Positions 23,308-32,083 of a stretch of 64,000 nucleotides of DNA are shown in pieces. The notes beneath the pieces were generated by a model that ran no database searches, was not told the DNA's origin, and saw only the letters and a program-made list of their open reading frames with translations. How positions within the stretch are numbered: position 1 is the first letter of the stretch; each line of letters begins with the position of its first letter. The stretch covers positions 1,302,001-1,366,000 of the forward strand of contig OZ244933.1 of assembly GCA_965222065.1 (NCBI GenBank), given 5' to 3'. The stretch comes from GM7GCV1 sp965222065. Its GTDB lineage: Bacteria > Pseudomonadota > Gammaproteobacteria > Pseudomonadales > GM7GCV1. The translations under genes and the position numbers were made by a program.

Positions 23308-25130
23308 TAACGCCCCCTCAAAAACAACTTGTCGAGTTCGGCAAGACTCATTTGTGTCCAGGTGGGTCGGCCATGGTTGCATTGCCCACTGCGCTCGGTG
23401 ATTTCCATCTCACGTAAAAGTGCATTCATTTCCGGAATAGTCAGTTTGCGATTGGCCCGCACTGCGTTGTGGCAAGCCATGTTGCCCAAAATTTCGTTAA
23501 TCTGTAACTCAATACGTTTGGAACTACCCAGTTCAAGAATATCGGACAGCACATCGCGCACCAGGGGTTCAACCTGTGGCTGCTTTAGCAGCACCGGCAC
23601 TGCCCTGACCAGCAGGGTTTCCGGTCCGGCACGCTCCAGCTGGATACCCAGCCGGGTAAACGTCTCGGCGTTTTCTTCTGCAGCGTCTGCTTCCCTGGAG
23701 CTTACGGCAAAGGATTCCGGGACTAATAGGGGCTGACTGGCCAGCCCTTCACCGTTCCAGGCGCGGCGCATTTTTTCCAGGGTGATGCGTTCATGTGCAG
23801 CGTGCATATCAACCAGCACCATCCCCTCGGCATTCTCCGCCAATATGTAAATACCCTTGAGCTGAGCAAGGGCAAAACCCAGTGGAGGTATTTCCTGCGA
23901 ATCCGTTGATTGCTGCAGCTCTGCGTTATTATCTGCTGGAACGGCAACATCAAATGAAGTGGGTGACACGGCTTCATACACCCGACGCTGTTCTTGCACC
24001 GTCCCTGGAGCCGTATCGGTTGCCAGGGTTTGCTCCCTGTCTCTAAGGCCAAAAGACTGCTGTACGGGCTCGGGGGGAATGGGCATTTGTGCCCTGGGTT
24101 CAGGCTCATCCACTGCCCGGGTATCGCCGGGTCGTGTCTGGGCGATGACCCGGTGCAATGCGCTAAAAATAAAGCCATGTACTGAACGGCTATCGCGAAA
24201 TCGCACCTCATGTTTGGTGGGATGCACGTTGACATCAACCCAGGCGGGGTCAACTTCCAGAAACAGGACAAACGCCGGGTGGCGACCATGGTAGAGCACA
24301 TCCTGATAAGCCTGCCGGACCGCATGGGACACGACCTTGTCTTTTACCGACCGACCGTTGACGTAGAAATACTGCAAATCCGCTTGGCTGCGCGAGAAAG
24401 TTGGCAATCCCATCCACCCCCAAAGTCGAAGGTTTGCCGATTGCTCGTCTATGGGCAGAGCCTGCTCCATAAAGGCCGAGCCGCAAACGGAAGCGACCCG
24501 TCTGGCCTGCTCGGACGGCGAACCACAGGGGTTCATGGAGTGCACATTGCGGCCATTGTGCTCAAGCCGAAATCCGATATCCAGATGGCTCAGGGAAAGC
24601 CGGCGGACTACTTCATCAATCCGACCAAATTCGGTCTTTTCTGTTTTCAGAAACTTGCGTCGTGCCGGGGTGTTGAAAAACAGGTCAACCACATCGACAC
24701 TGGTTCCCTGGTTATGTGCTACGGGGCTCAGCTGTGGTTCCATATCGATGCCTTCCGTTTCCACTTGCCAGCCATCCGCAGCAGATTCGGCGGATTTCAG
24801 TGTCAGCCTGGAGACAGAGGCGATACTGGCGAGCGCTTCCCCGCGAAAACCAAGCGACTGGACCGCTTCCAGATCATCCAGCTCTTTTATTTTGCTGGTG
24901 GCATGGCGCGAAACGGCCAGTGGCAAATCGTCTTTGGCAATACCACAACCGTTATCCCGAACACGAATGCGCTTCACCCCGCCCTGCTCAACCTGGATAT
25001 CTATCTGAGTGGCCCCGGAATCAAGACTGTTTTCCAGCAATTCCTTGACCACAGACGCCGGCCTTTCAACTACCTCACCGGCAGCAATCTGGTTAGCGAG
25101 GCGAGGTGAAAGTCGTTCGATTCTGGGCAT
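23307..25130 (-). CDS. mutL: DNA mismatch repair protein MutL
   Basis: MutL links mismatch recognition by MutS to strand incision. The 607-residue protein has the GHKL ATPase N-terminus (LANQIAAGEVVERPASVVKELLENSLDSGA, DNGCGI, SRHATSKI, LGFRGEAL), a variable acidic linker, and a C-terminal dimerisation domain. At residue 441 it carries DMHA-X2-E-X4-E, the metal-binding endonuclease motif of MutL proteins in bacteria without MutH, so it probably nicks DNA itself. It follows amiB after a 167-base gap; bioA replaces the miaA-hfq seen downstream of mutL in many relatives. Confidence 0.97.
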   Translation of the reverse strand: MPRIERLSPRLANQIAAGEVVERPASVVKELLENSLDSGATQIDIQVEQGGVKRIRVRDNGCGIAKDDLPLAVSRHATSKIKELDDLEAVQSLGFRGEALASIASVSRLTLKSAESAADGWQVETEGIDMEPQLSPVAHNQGTSVDVVDLFFNTPARRKFLKTEKTEFGRIDEVVRRLSLSHLDIGFRLEHNGRNVHSMNPCGSPSEQARRVASVCGSAFMEQALPIDEQSANLRLWGWMGLPTFSRSQADLQYFYVNGRSVKDKVVSHAVRQAYQDVLYHGRHPAFVLFLEVDPAWVDVNVHPTKHEVRFRDSRSVHGFIFSALHRVIAQTRPGDTRAVDEPEPRAQMPIPPEPVQQSFGLRDREQTLATDTAPGTVQEQRRVYEAVSPTSFDVAVPADNNAELQQSTDSQEIPPLGFALAQLKGIYILAENAEGMVLVDMHAAHERITLEKMRRAWNGEGLASQPLLVPESFAVSSREADAAEENAETFTRLGIQLERAGPETLLVRAVPVLLKQPQVEPLVRDVLSDILELGSSKRIELQINEILGNMACHNAVRANRKLTIPEMNALLREMEITERSGQCNHGRPTWTQMSLAELDKLFLRGR

Positions 25131-25297
25131 GAATAAATATCGGATGCTTGGGAAATGAAGTGCGATTATAGACAGTTTGCCCTGAGCTTTAAGCCCAATG
25201 CAAACATGGAAAATTTCCGGGAAAACCCGTGCGTCAAATACGCATTTTAACGAGGGTCAAACGAGGAAAGAAACGGGGGAAAGTGCTTTGGTTATTA

Positions 25298-26701
25298 TCA
25301 GGTAGCAGGGATATTGATCTGCTGACCAACCCTGATGACCGAACTATTGATGTTATTGAACACGCGCAAGCTGTTCAGGGAAACATTAAAACGCTCGGCA
25401 ATTTCAGAAAGTGTGTCCCCGCTTTGGATGACGTAAGTACGTCCACCTTGTTGACGGTTGGACGCGACCAGCGTACCTGCGGGTGGGTAGTTGTCGAAAT
25501 AATTACGAAGTCCCTGAAAGATCGATTTGGCCAGCCGATTCTGGAAAGAAGATGTGGACAGGTTGCGGGCATCTTCCGGGTTGGAAATAAAGCCGGTTTC
25601 GATAAGCAGGGACGGAACATCCGGCGACTTAAGCACGGCAAAGCCGGCCTGTTCCACCTGCTTCTTGTGTAGGCGGGTCACGGTGCCCATTTCGGAAAGT
25701 ATCAGTTCTCCCAGTCGCAAACTGGAATCCAGCGTCGCGTTCATGGAAAGGTCCAGCAGAACACTGGCCAGCTGGTCATCCTTGTCCTTGATACTCAGAC
25801 TGCCGGCACCGCCAATCAGGTCTGCACGATTTTCCTTCTGTGCCAGATAAGAGGCCATTTCACTGGTTGCACCTTTTGTGGATAGCGCATACACCGAGGC
25901 GCCACGCACAGAAGGCATACGGAAACTATCCGCGTGGATGGAGATAAACATATCGGCGCGATTCTCGCGTGCCCTGGCAAACCGGTCACGAAGTGGCACG
26001 TAATAATCACTGGTTCGAACCAATACGGCGGAATACCCTGGCTGGGCATCTATGGCCTCTTTAAGCGCCTTGCTGATTCCCAGGACAACATCTTTTTCCC
26101 GGACTCCGCCCGGTCCAAGTGCCCCGGGATCTTCCCCGCCATGTCCTGCATCAATGGCGATAACAATGTCGCGATTTACCTCGGTGAGATCCGCGACCGA
26201 TTTCTGGACACGCTCATTCTTGTCAAACAGGTCGACAACCAGGCGGTTCCCGTAGGATTCATTCGGGGCCAGACTGAATGTTCGGGGCTTAACCTTTTTT
26301 TCCAGGTCCAGCACAACGCGCAAGCCGCCATCGTCGCGCCTGCCTGTACGAATAGCATTGACGGGCGTATCCGCTGTTTCCAGGCTATCCACATTGGCTT
26401 TAAAGGAAGCTGCCGGCATATCAATGACCAGCCGATCGGGGTTGCTAAGCTCAAAGATGCTGTGGGAAATCGGGCCATTGAGATCAAAGACCAGACGGGT
26501 GTTATCCGGCGCGCGCCATACGCGCACATTTTCAATGACGGGTTCAGCCAGGGAGCAGAAGGAACCTGTGAGCAAAATGAAGGAAGAAAGCGAGACCAAA
26601 AATCGCTTTCTGAAAAGCAAGCAAAGCCCGCGAAAACCGGATTTCCGCCAGGGTCGTACGCCAGTTTGCGTACCAAAAAATGAAAGCTTGCTACTGACCA
26701 T
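25298..26701 (-). CDS. amiB: N-acetylmuramoyl-L-alanine amidase with AMIN and LysM domains
   Basis: A periplasmic amidase that cleaves septal peptidoglycan for daughter cell separation. The 467-residue protein has a signal sequence (SLSSFILLTGSFCSLA), an AMIN domain (about 50-150, WRAPDNTRLVFDLNGP), the zinc amidase domain with AIDAGHGGEDPGA, ISIHADS and LIETGFISNPEDA, and a C-terminal LysM domain (YVIQSGDTLSEIAERFNVS). A blocking helix region before IKDKDDQLAS fits EnvC/NlpD-type control. The ATG at 26701 overlaps tsaE by 11 bases but leaves a long basic stretch before the signal helix, so a later start is possible. Confidence 0.93.
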   Translation of the reverse strand: MVSSKLSFFGTQTGVRPWRKSGFRGLCLLFRKRFLVSLSSFILLTGSFCSLAEPVIENVRVWRAPDNTRLVFDLNGPISHSIFELSNPDRLVIDMPAASFKANVDSLETADTPVNAIRTGRRDDGGLRVVLDLEKKVKPRTFSLAPNESYGNRLVVDLFDKNERVQKSVADLTEVNRDIVIAIDAGHGGEDPGALGPGGVREKDVVLGISKALKEAIDAQPGYSAVLVRTSDYYVPLRDRFARARENRADMFISIHADSFRMPSVRGASVYALSTKGATSEMASYLAQKENRADLIGGAGSLSIKDKDDQLASVLLDLSMNATLDSSLRLGELILSEMGTVTRLHKKQVEQAGFAVLKSPDVPSLLIETGFISNPEDARNLSTSSFQNRLAKSIFQGLRNYFDNYPPAGTLVASNRQQGGRTYVIQSGDTLSEIAERFNVSLNSLRVFNNINSSVIRVGQQINIPAT

Positions 26702-27164
26702 GAGAAGCATTGTGCCACTGAATATCAATTTGTCTAGTATTTTTAGTGACTTGCGAAGCATTCTTAAAGTGATTAAATCGCAAATATATCTCGACATCCG
26801 GTTCGCCAAGACAGCCCTGGGCACGCTCCGGCCATTCAATCAGGCAATAATTGCGTTGCACCAACTCATCCCGTGCTCCAATAAACTCCAGTTCTTCCGG
26901 ATGGGAAAGGCGGTACAGATCAAAATGGGCGCTGGGAGATGGCTCTGTCGGATAGTGTTCAACCAGGGTGTAGGTTGGACTTCTCACCGTGCCCGAATAA
27001 CCGAGGCCGCGCAGAATGCCGCGGGTCAGCGTGGTTTTTCCCGCACCCAGATCACCATGCAGAAAAATGACACCGCCATCGGGCAGCTTCTGGGCCAACT
27101 CCCTGGCAATGGATTCGCCGAAGGCCATGGTGGCTGCTTCGTCAACCAGCTCAATCCCGGTCAT
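26691..27164 (-). CDS. tsaE: tRNA t6A-modification ATPase TsaE
   Basis: TsaE is the ATPase of the TsaBDE complex that makes threonylcarbamoyl-adenosine at position 37 of ANN-decoding tRNAs. The 157-residue protein shows the P-loop HGDLGAGKTTLTRGIL near residues 36-50, YTLVEHYPT near 70 and HFDLYRL near 87 with the conserved Asp. Its ATG overlaps the nnr stop by four bases and its end overlaps amiB, the common nnr-tsaE-amiB-mutL order. Confidence 0.96.
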   Translation of the reverse strand: MTGIELVDEAATMAFGESIARELAQKLPDGGVIFLHGDLGAGKTTLTRGILRGLGYSGTVRSPTYTLVEHYPTEPSPSAHFDLYRLSHPEELEFIGARDELVQRNYCLIEWPERAQGCLGEPDVEIYLRFNHFKNASQVTKNTRQIDIQWHNASHGQ

Positions 27165-28711
27165 AGGTCCACCCCGTTTAGCAGCGCTCGGGCCTGATCA
27201 ATCAGGTCGGTGGCCAGCAACCCTCTCTGGCCATGACTTGCTGCCAATATATCTGCGGATCTTGCATGCAGACAGGAACCCAGGCGCGCAGATTGTTCCG
27301 CCGTCAATCCCTGAGCCATTAGCCCGCCAATGATTCCAGACAACACATCACCCATGCCTCCGGAGGCCATGCCCGGATTACCGTAAGGACAGAGGCTGAT
27401 GCTATCGCTACCTGTCTTCAAAGCACTTCCAATCAAGGTACCGCTTCCCTTGAGCAACACGGTGGCTGAATATTGTTCAATTAGGTCAGCCACTGCCTTG
27501 AGTCGATTCCGACCAACTTCCTGCGCACTTTTACCCAACAGGCGACCCGCCTCGCCCGGGTGAGGAGTGATAACCGACTGTTCATTGAGCGTTGCTGATC
27601 GGGGAATATCCCTGGCGACCAGGTTCAGGGCATCAGCGTCCAGCACCATTGGTTTTCCGGATTCCATTGCCCGCTGCATCAGTCGCTGCCCCCATGCTTC
27701 GGTTCCCAGACCAGGGCCAACGACCAAATGACTGGCTTTATCAAGCACCTGGTCAAATTGTGCACTCTGTGCATCCAGCGCCATAATTTCCGGGCGACGA
27801 CTGACACAGGCGGGAATGTGCTCGGGACGGGTTGCGATTGATACCAGTCCAGCCCCCATTCGCAAGGCGGCTTCTGCGACCATCAGGGGTGCACCGGCAA
27901 AGCCGAGGTCACCACCAATAATTAACAGATGACCATTTTTTCCCTTGTGCGCATCGGCGGCCCTGGGTTTGAGGCTCTCCAGTTCGGTTTCCAGATTCAA
28001 AATCCTGGCCACAGGCGCGATGTTGGAATAAATAACCTCCGGAACCCCGAGATCTTCAAAAATGATATCTCCCGCGAAGGCTCGTCCTTGTCCCGTATAG
28101 AGTCCCGGTTTGTTACCGATAAAGGTGACCGTGCAATCGGCGCGAACAGCTTCACTCCCGACGTATCCGGTATCGGCTTCCAGCCCGGAGGGAATATCGG
28201 CCGATACCACCGGCAATCCGGATTGGTTAATGCGTTTTATCAACTCGGCAACTGGCGCACGCAACGTGCCGGAGAACCCTGTACCCAGCAGGGCGTCGAC
28301 GATCAGGCTGGTCTCGGCAAATGTTGGCGACGATAACCAGTTATCTGCCAGTATTGGCTCTACCCCCAGGTCCAGTGCGAAATTTCGGGCACGTTTAGCA
28401 TCGCCTTTGACTTTTTCCGGCGCTATTTCAATCAACATCACCGGCAACCTTTCCCGGGCAGCCAACCCGGCTACGATGTAACCATCACCGCCATTGTTTC
28501 CCGGACCACAAAAAACCGTCAGATGCCCAATGTCTGGCCATCTGGTAACAATTTGCCCAAATATTGCCTGCCCCGCCCGTTTCATTAACGAGATTCCGGC
28601 TATACCCTGCTCCTGTATCGCACGCCGGTCCAGCTCCCGAACCTGTTCCGGAGTATAGAGATTCGCCGCAGAACCTGTATGTGGCGGCAGCGTTGATTGA
28701 CGAAAACCCAT
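27161..28711 (-). CDS. nnr: bifunctional NAD(P)H-hydrate repair enzyme
   Basis: Nnr repairs damaged NAD(P)H hydrates: the N-terminal YjeF epimerase interconverts R and S forms and the C-terminal kinase-like domain dehydrates the S form using ADP. The 516-residue protein has LYTPEQVRELDRRAI, CGPGNNGGDGYIVAGLAA and ALLGTGFSG in the first half, then HLLIIGGDLGFAGAPLMVAEAALR, TPHPGEAGRLLG and the anion-hole/catalytic loop GNPGMASGGMGDVLSG. I start at the ATG at 28711, in line with the family. It is divergent from queG by 37 bases. Confidence 0.95.
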   Translation of the reverse strand: MGFRQSTLPPHTGSAANLYTPEQVRELDRRAIQEQGIAGISLMKRAGQAIFGQIVTRWPDIGHLTVFCGPGNNGGDGYIVAGLAARERLPVMLIEIAPEKVKGDAKRARNFALDLGVEPILADNWLSSPTFAETSLIVDALLGTGFSGTLRAPVAELIKRINQSGLPVVSADIPSGLEADTGYVGSEAVRADCTVTFIGNKPGLYTGQGRAFAGDIIFEDLGVPEVIYSNIAPVARILNLETELESLKPRAADAHKGKNGHLLIIGGDLGFAGAPLMVAEAALRMGAGLVSIATRPEHIPACVSRRPEIMALDAQSAQFDQVLDKASHLVVGPGLGTEAWGQRLMQRAMESGKPMVLDADALNLVARDIPRSATLNEQSVITPHPGEAGRLLGKSAQEVGRNRLKAVADLIEQYSATVLLKGSGTLIGSALKTGSDSISLCPYGNPGMASGGMGDVLSGIIGGLMAQGLTAEQSARLGSCLHARSADILAASHGQRGLLATDLIDQARALLNGVDL

Positions 28712-28748
28712 AGAATGCCAACCTGTAGGAAAAACCCCTGGATTATAC

Positions 28749-29852
28749 GTGGACACTGTTCGCCAAAACACCGAGAAACTCAGCGAATTGCTTCCCCTCA
28801 TCGATGAGTGGTCAAGAGAGCTTGGCTTTCAGGATTGGGGAATTGCCGACCTCGATATCGAGCACTATGTTGCCCGGCTCGATGACTGGCTGGTCAAAGG
28901 CTTTCAGGCAGACATGTGCTGGATAGCGGATCGGCGTAATTTGCGGGCTTACCCCGATCAACTGGTTGAAGGCACTGTCCGCGTCATCTCTCTCAGGATG
29001 GATTACCAGCCTCCTGACACAGAGCCACTCAGGATTCTCAAGTCCCCGGAAAAAGCCTACGTCTCGCGCTACGCCCTGGGCCGCGACTATCACAAGGTCA
29101 TCCGCGCGCGTCTGGCAAAGCTGGCCGAAAAGATTAATGCCTGGGCCAGCGATGAAATGGCGTCAAATCTGTCCCAGCGTGTCTTTGTTGATAGTGCGCC
29201 TGTGATGGAAAAACCCATGGCCGAAAAAGCCGGAATTGGCTGGATCGGGAAAAACACGCTGATTCTCAACCGAAATGCGGGCTCCTGGTTTTTCCTGGGG
29301 GAAATTTATACCAATCTCCCACTGCCTGTCAGCGGGGATCTGCCTGAGGATGAGTGCGGGAAATGCAAGGCCTGCCTGAATATCTGCCCAACCAATGCCT
29401 TTCCGGAACCCTACGTCCTGGATGCCAGCAAATGCATTTCCTATCTTACGATTGAGAACTCCGGGCCCATACCAACGGAGTTGCGGTCCAAAATGGGCAA
29501 TCGGGTATTCGGCTGTGATGATTGTCAGCTGGTTTGTCCCTGGAACCGGTTTGCCTCGACGTCCGGGGAAAGTGACTTTCGTCCGCGCCACCAACTGGAT
29601 GACTCAGAGCTGGCCGATCTGTTCAAATGGACAGAGGCGGAATTCCTGGACCGGACGGCAGGGTCACCTATTCGTCGAGCAGGCTACGACGGCTGGCGGA
29701 GGAATCTCGCCGTTGGCCTTGGAAATGGTCCGGCAAGCCAAAAAGCAATCAACGCGCTTAAACAGGCACGCCCCCGCTCGTCGATGGTGCGTGAGCATGT
29801 AGAATGGGCTCTCGAACAACTGACAGAGAAATCCCAATCGTATGAGTCATGA
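28749..29852 (+). CDS. queG: epoxyqueuosine reductase
   Basis: QueG reduces epoxyqueuosine to queuosine in tRNA using cobalamin and two 4Fe-4S clusters. The 367-residue protein matches E. coli QueG throughout: YVSRYALGRDYHKVIR near residue 98, FVDSAPVMEKPMAEKAGIGWIGKN with the catalytic Asp near 145, ferredoxin motif CGKCKACLNICPTNAF near 205, KCISYLTIE, and CDDCQLVCPWN near 258. The start is GTG at 28749; no ATG fits. The stop overlaps yqgE by 11 bases. Confidence 0.97.
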   Translation: MDTVRQNTEKLSELLPLIDEWSRELGFQDWGIADLDIEHYVARLDDWLVKGFQADMCWIADRRNLRAYPDQLVEGTVRVISLRMDYQPPDTEPLRILKSPEKAYVSRYALGRDYHKVIRARLAKLAEKINAWASDEMASNLSQRVFVDSAPVMEKPMAEKAGIGWIGKNTLILNRNAGSWFFLGEIYTNLPLPVSGDLPEDECGKCKACLNICPTNAFPEPYVLDASKCISYLTIENSGPIPTELRSKMGNRVFGCDDCQLVCPWNRFASTSGESDFRPRHQLDDSELADLFKWTEAEFLDRTAGSPIRRAGYDGWRRNLAVGLGNGPASQKAINALKQARPRSSMVREHVEWALEQLTEKSQSYES

Positions 29853-30429
29853 ATCGGGCAACCCCGAACAAGATACAACCTGTCTGACCGGACAGCTTCT
29901 GGTTGCCATGCCTGGCATGTGGGACCCAAACTTTGCCGGAACAGTCAGTTTGATATGCGAGCACAACCAGGACGGTGCGATTGCTTTTGTGATTAACCAG
30001 CCTTTGGACATAGGACTGAAATCTGTTCTTGAGCAAACGGGCCTGGAAATCGATCCATCCGTCAAAGATCAACCCGTTCTTTCCGGTGGACCGGTTTCCG
30101 TGGAGCGTGGTTTTGTCATGCATCGCCCGGACGAGCGTACCTGGATGTCCAGCATGTCTATTTCAGACTGCATTCATATCACCGCCTCAGACGACATTAT
30201 CAATGCCATGGCCCAAAACCAGGGTCCCAAAGACGCCATTCTTATTCTCGGTTATGCCGGCTGGGCTCCTGGTCAACTGGAACAGGAAATACTGGAAAAC
30301 TCCTGGCTAACCCTGCCAGCGACGCCCGATGTGGTGTTTGATTCGGACTTTGACCAGCGCCTTAAAATTGCTACGGCCAACGCCGGCATAGATTTCCAGA
30401 GAATGTCGACCGGAGCAGGCCACGCTTAG
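29842..30429 (+). CDS. yqgE: YqgE/AlgH family protein
   Basis: A 195-residue cytoplasmic protein of the YqgE/AlgH (DUF179) family, whose biochemical role is not settled; it is almost always next to yqgF. Family motifs: LTGQLLVAMPGMWDPNFAGTV near residue 15, AIAFVINQPLDI near 46, VLSGGPVSVERGFVMH near 75, and ILGYAGWAPGQLEQEI near 133. It overlaps queG by 11 bases and precedes yqgF by two bases, so the three form one transcript. Confidence 0.95.
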   Translation: MSHESGNPEQDTTCLTGQLLVAMPGMWDPNFAGTVSLICEHNQDGAIAFVINQPLDIGLKSVLEQTGLEIDPSVKDQPVLSGGPVSVERGFVMHRPDERTWMSSMSISDCIHITASDDIINAMAQNQGPKDAILILGYAGWAPGQLEQEILENSWLTLPATPDVVFDSDFDQRLKIATANAGIDFQRMSTGAGHA

Positions 30430-30431
30430 CC

Positions 30432-30845
30432 ATGCAGCTCCTGGCTTTTGATTTTGGGTTGCGGCAAATCGGTCTCGCCACTGGAAATACACAGACCGGT
30501 ATGGCATCGGAGCTCTCCGTGCTCAATGCCAAAAATGGCAGTCCGGACTGGGCCGAGGTTGCAAAAATCCTGGACGAATGGAAGCCCGACCTATGCCTGG
30601 TAGGGTTGCCTCTTAATATGGACGGAAGCGAAAGCGACCTCAGTGAAAAATCCAGGAAATTTGCTCGACAGATAGAAGGGAGGTTCGGGCTAAAAACTGA
30701 AATGGTCGATGAGCGTCTCAGCAGCTTTGAAGCCAAGGGGCGGGCCCGTGAGGAAGGACATAAAGGAGATTACAAAGTCGCTCCTGTCGATGCCCTGGCA
30801 GCAAAGATCCTGGTGGAACAATGGCTGGGAGGTATTTCCAGCTAG
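30432..30845 (+). CDS. yqgF: YqgF/RuvX putative Holliday junction resolvase
   Basis: A 137-residue RNase H-like nuclease thought to act on rRNA 5' ends or Holliday junctions. It opens with LLAFDFGLRQIGLATGN, where the Asp is a metal ligand, and carries VGLPLNMDGSESDLS and MVDERLSSFEAKGRA with the conserved ERLSS. The final PVDALAAKILVEQWL holds the last acidic residue. Its end overlaps the convergent pilU gene by four bases. Confidence 0.95.
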   Translation: MQLLAFDFGLRQIGLATGNTQTGMASELSVLNAKNGSPDWAEVAKILDEWKPDLCLVGLPLNMDGSESDLSEKSRKFARQIEGRFGLKTEMVDERLSSFEAKGRAREEGHKGDYKVAPVDALAAKILVEQWLGGISS

Positions 30846-31993
30846 AACAGTTTTTTCTTGTCTTCTTCGCTTTCCTGGTCAAATGTCAGGCCATCAAGAT
30901 CATCGTCATCACCGAAAACCCCGCTGTCATCCACGCCCTTATTGAGTTTAATCATCAAACGCAGGTCATTTTTGGACTCGGCGTAAGCGATCGCGTTATC
31001 GTAGGAAATGAGCCCTTCCGTGTAGAGCGCATAGAGAGCCTGGTCAAATGTTTGCATCCCGGACTCCCTGGACTTGGCCATCACTTCCTTGATTTCGGAG
31101 ACTTCACCCTTCTTAATAAGATCGGAGATTAAGGGTGTATTTATTAATATTTCAATCGCTGCCCGTCGCTTGCCATCGACCGTTGGAATGAGCTGCTGGG
31201 CGATAAAAGCCTTCAGGTTGAGCGACAAATCCGTCATTAGCTGGTGATGCTTGTTTGCCGGAAAGAAGTTAATAACCCGGTCCATCGCCTGGTTAGCGTT
31301 ATTGGCGTGCAACGTCGCAAAAACCAGGTGACCGGTTTCTGCCATGGCAATGGCGTGTTCCATGGTTTCCTGATCCCGAATCTCCCCAATCAGGATGACG
31401 TCGGGCGCCTGTCGCAAGGTGCTTTTGAGCGCATTCTCCCAACTGAGGGTGTCTACGCCCACTTCCCGCTGGGTGACAATACAACCCGCATGCTGATGAA
31501 CAAACTCCACCGGATCTTCGATCGTAATTATATGGCCGGTGGTATTGTGGTTTCGATAGGAAAGCAGTGAGGCCAGTGAGGTTGATTTCCCCGTGCCGGT
31601 TCCCCCGACAAATATCACAATACCCTTTTTCTCCATAACAATATCGAGCAATACGGGGGGCAGGTTTAGTTGCTCAGCCGTCGGGATATCTGTCTCAATC
31701 TTCCTCAGCACCATTCCCACGCAGCCCATCTGGAAATAGGCGTTCACACGGAAGCGTCCGCCTTTTTTCGAGACGATGGCGTAGTTAAGTTCCTTCTGCT
31801 CGAGAAACTCTTCCTGCTGCCAGTCTTCCATGGTCGCCAGGGCCATGTCGCGAGCCATTTTTTGATCGAGAATGGTTTTTCCAATCGTCACAACCTTGCC
31901 ATGCAGTTTCATACATGGCTGTTTACCCACGGCAATAAAAAGATCAGAGCCGCCTTTTTCCACCATCAGGTTCAAATAAGGTTCAATATCCAT
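30842..31993 (-). CDS. pilU: type IV pilus retraction ATPase PilU
   Basis: PilU is the PilT-dependent second retraction ATPase of type IV pili, acting at the inner membrane base. The 383-residue protein has a PilT-type N-terminal domain, the Walker A GGTGTGKSTSLASLL near residue 131, an Asp-box, ILIGEIRDQETMEHAI, and the His-box TGHLVFATLHANNANQAMDR. An acidic C-terminal tail (DDSGVFGDDDDLDGL) is typical of PilU. It lies 90 bases behind pilT in the same direction. Confidence 0.95.
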   Translation of the reverse strand: MDIEPYLNLMVEKGGSDLFIAVGKQPCMKLHGKVVTIGKTILDQKMARDMALATMEDWQQEEFLEQKELNYAIVSKKGGRFRVNAYFQMGCVGMVLRKIETDIPTAEQLNLPPVLLDIVMEKKGIVIFVGGTGTGKSTSLASLLSYRNHNTTGHIITIEDPVEFVHQHAGCIVTQREVGVDTLSWENALKSTLRQAPDVILIGEIRDQETMEHAIAMAETGHLVFATLHANNANQAMDRVINFFPANKHHQLMTDLSLNLKAFIAQQLIPTVDGKRRAAIEILINTPLISDLIKKGEVSEIKEVMAKSRESGMQTFDQALYALYTEGLISYDNAIAYAESKNDLRLMIKLNKGVDDSGVFGDDDDLDGLTFDQESEEDKKKLF

Positions 31994-32083
31994 TGCTTAA
32001 TATCTCAATCTGTTTCATGTGTTAAACCTGACATAATCGGCACAGGGCTTAACGGTTTCAGCAGCAAAGTTTTGCTGCGTTTA

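Noticed and set aside
24210..25109. 299-codon open frame opposite mutL
   Set aside because: mutL is unmistakable on the other strand; this long frame mirrors its codon bias and has no start signals.
25934..26683. 249-codon open frame opposite amiB
   Set aside because: It lies wholly within the amidase gene and has no recognisable domain or ribosome site.
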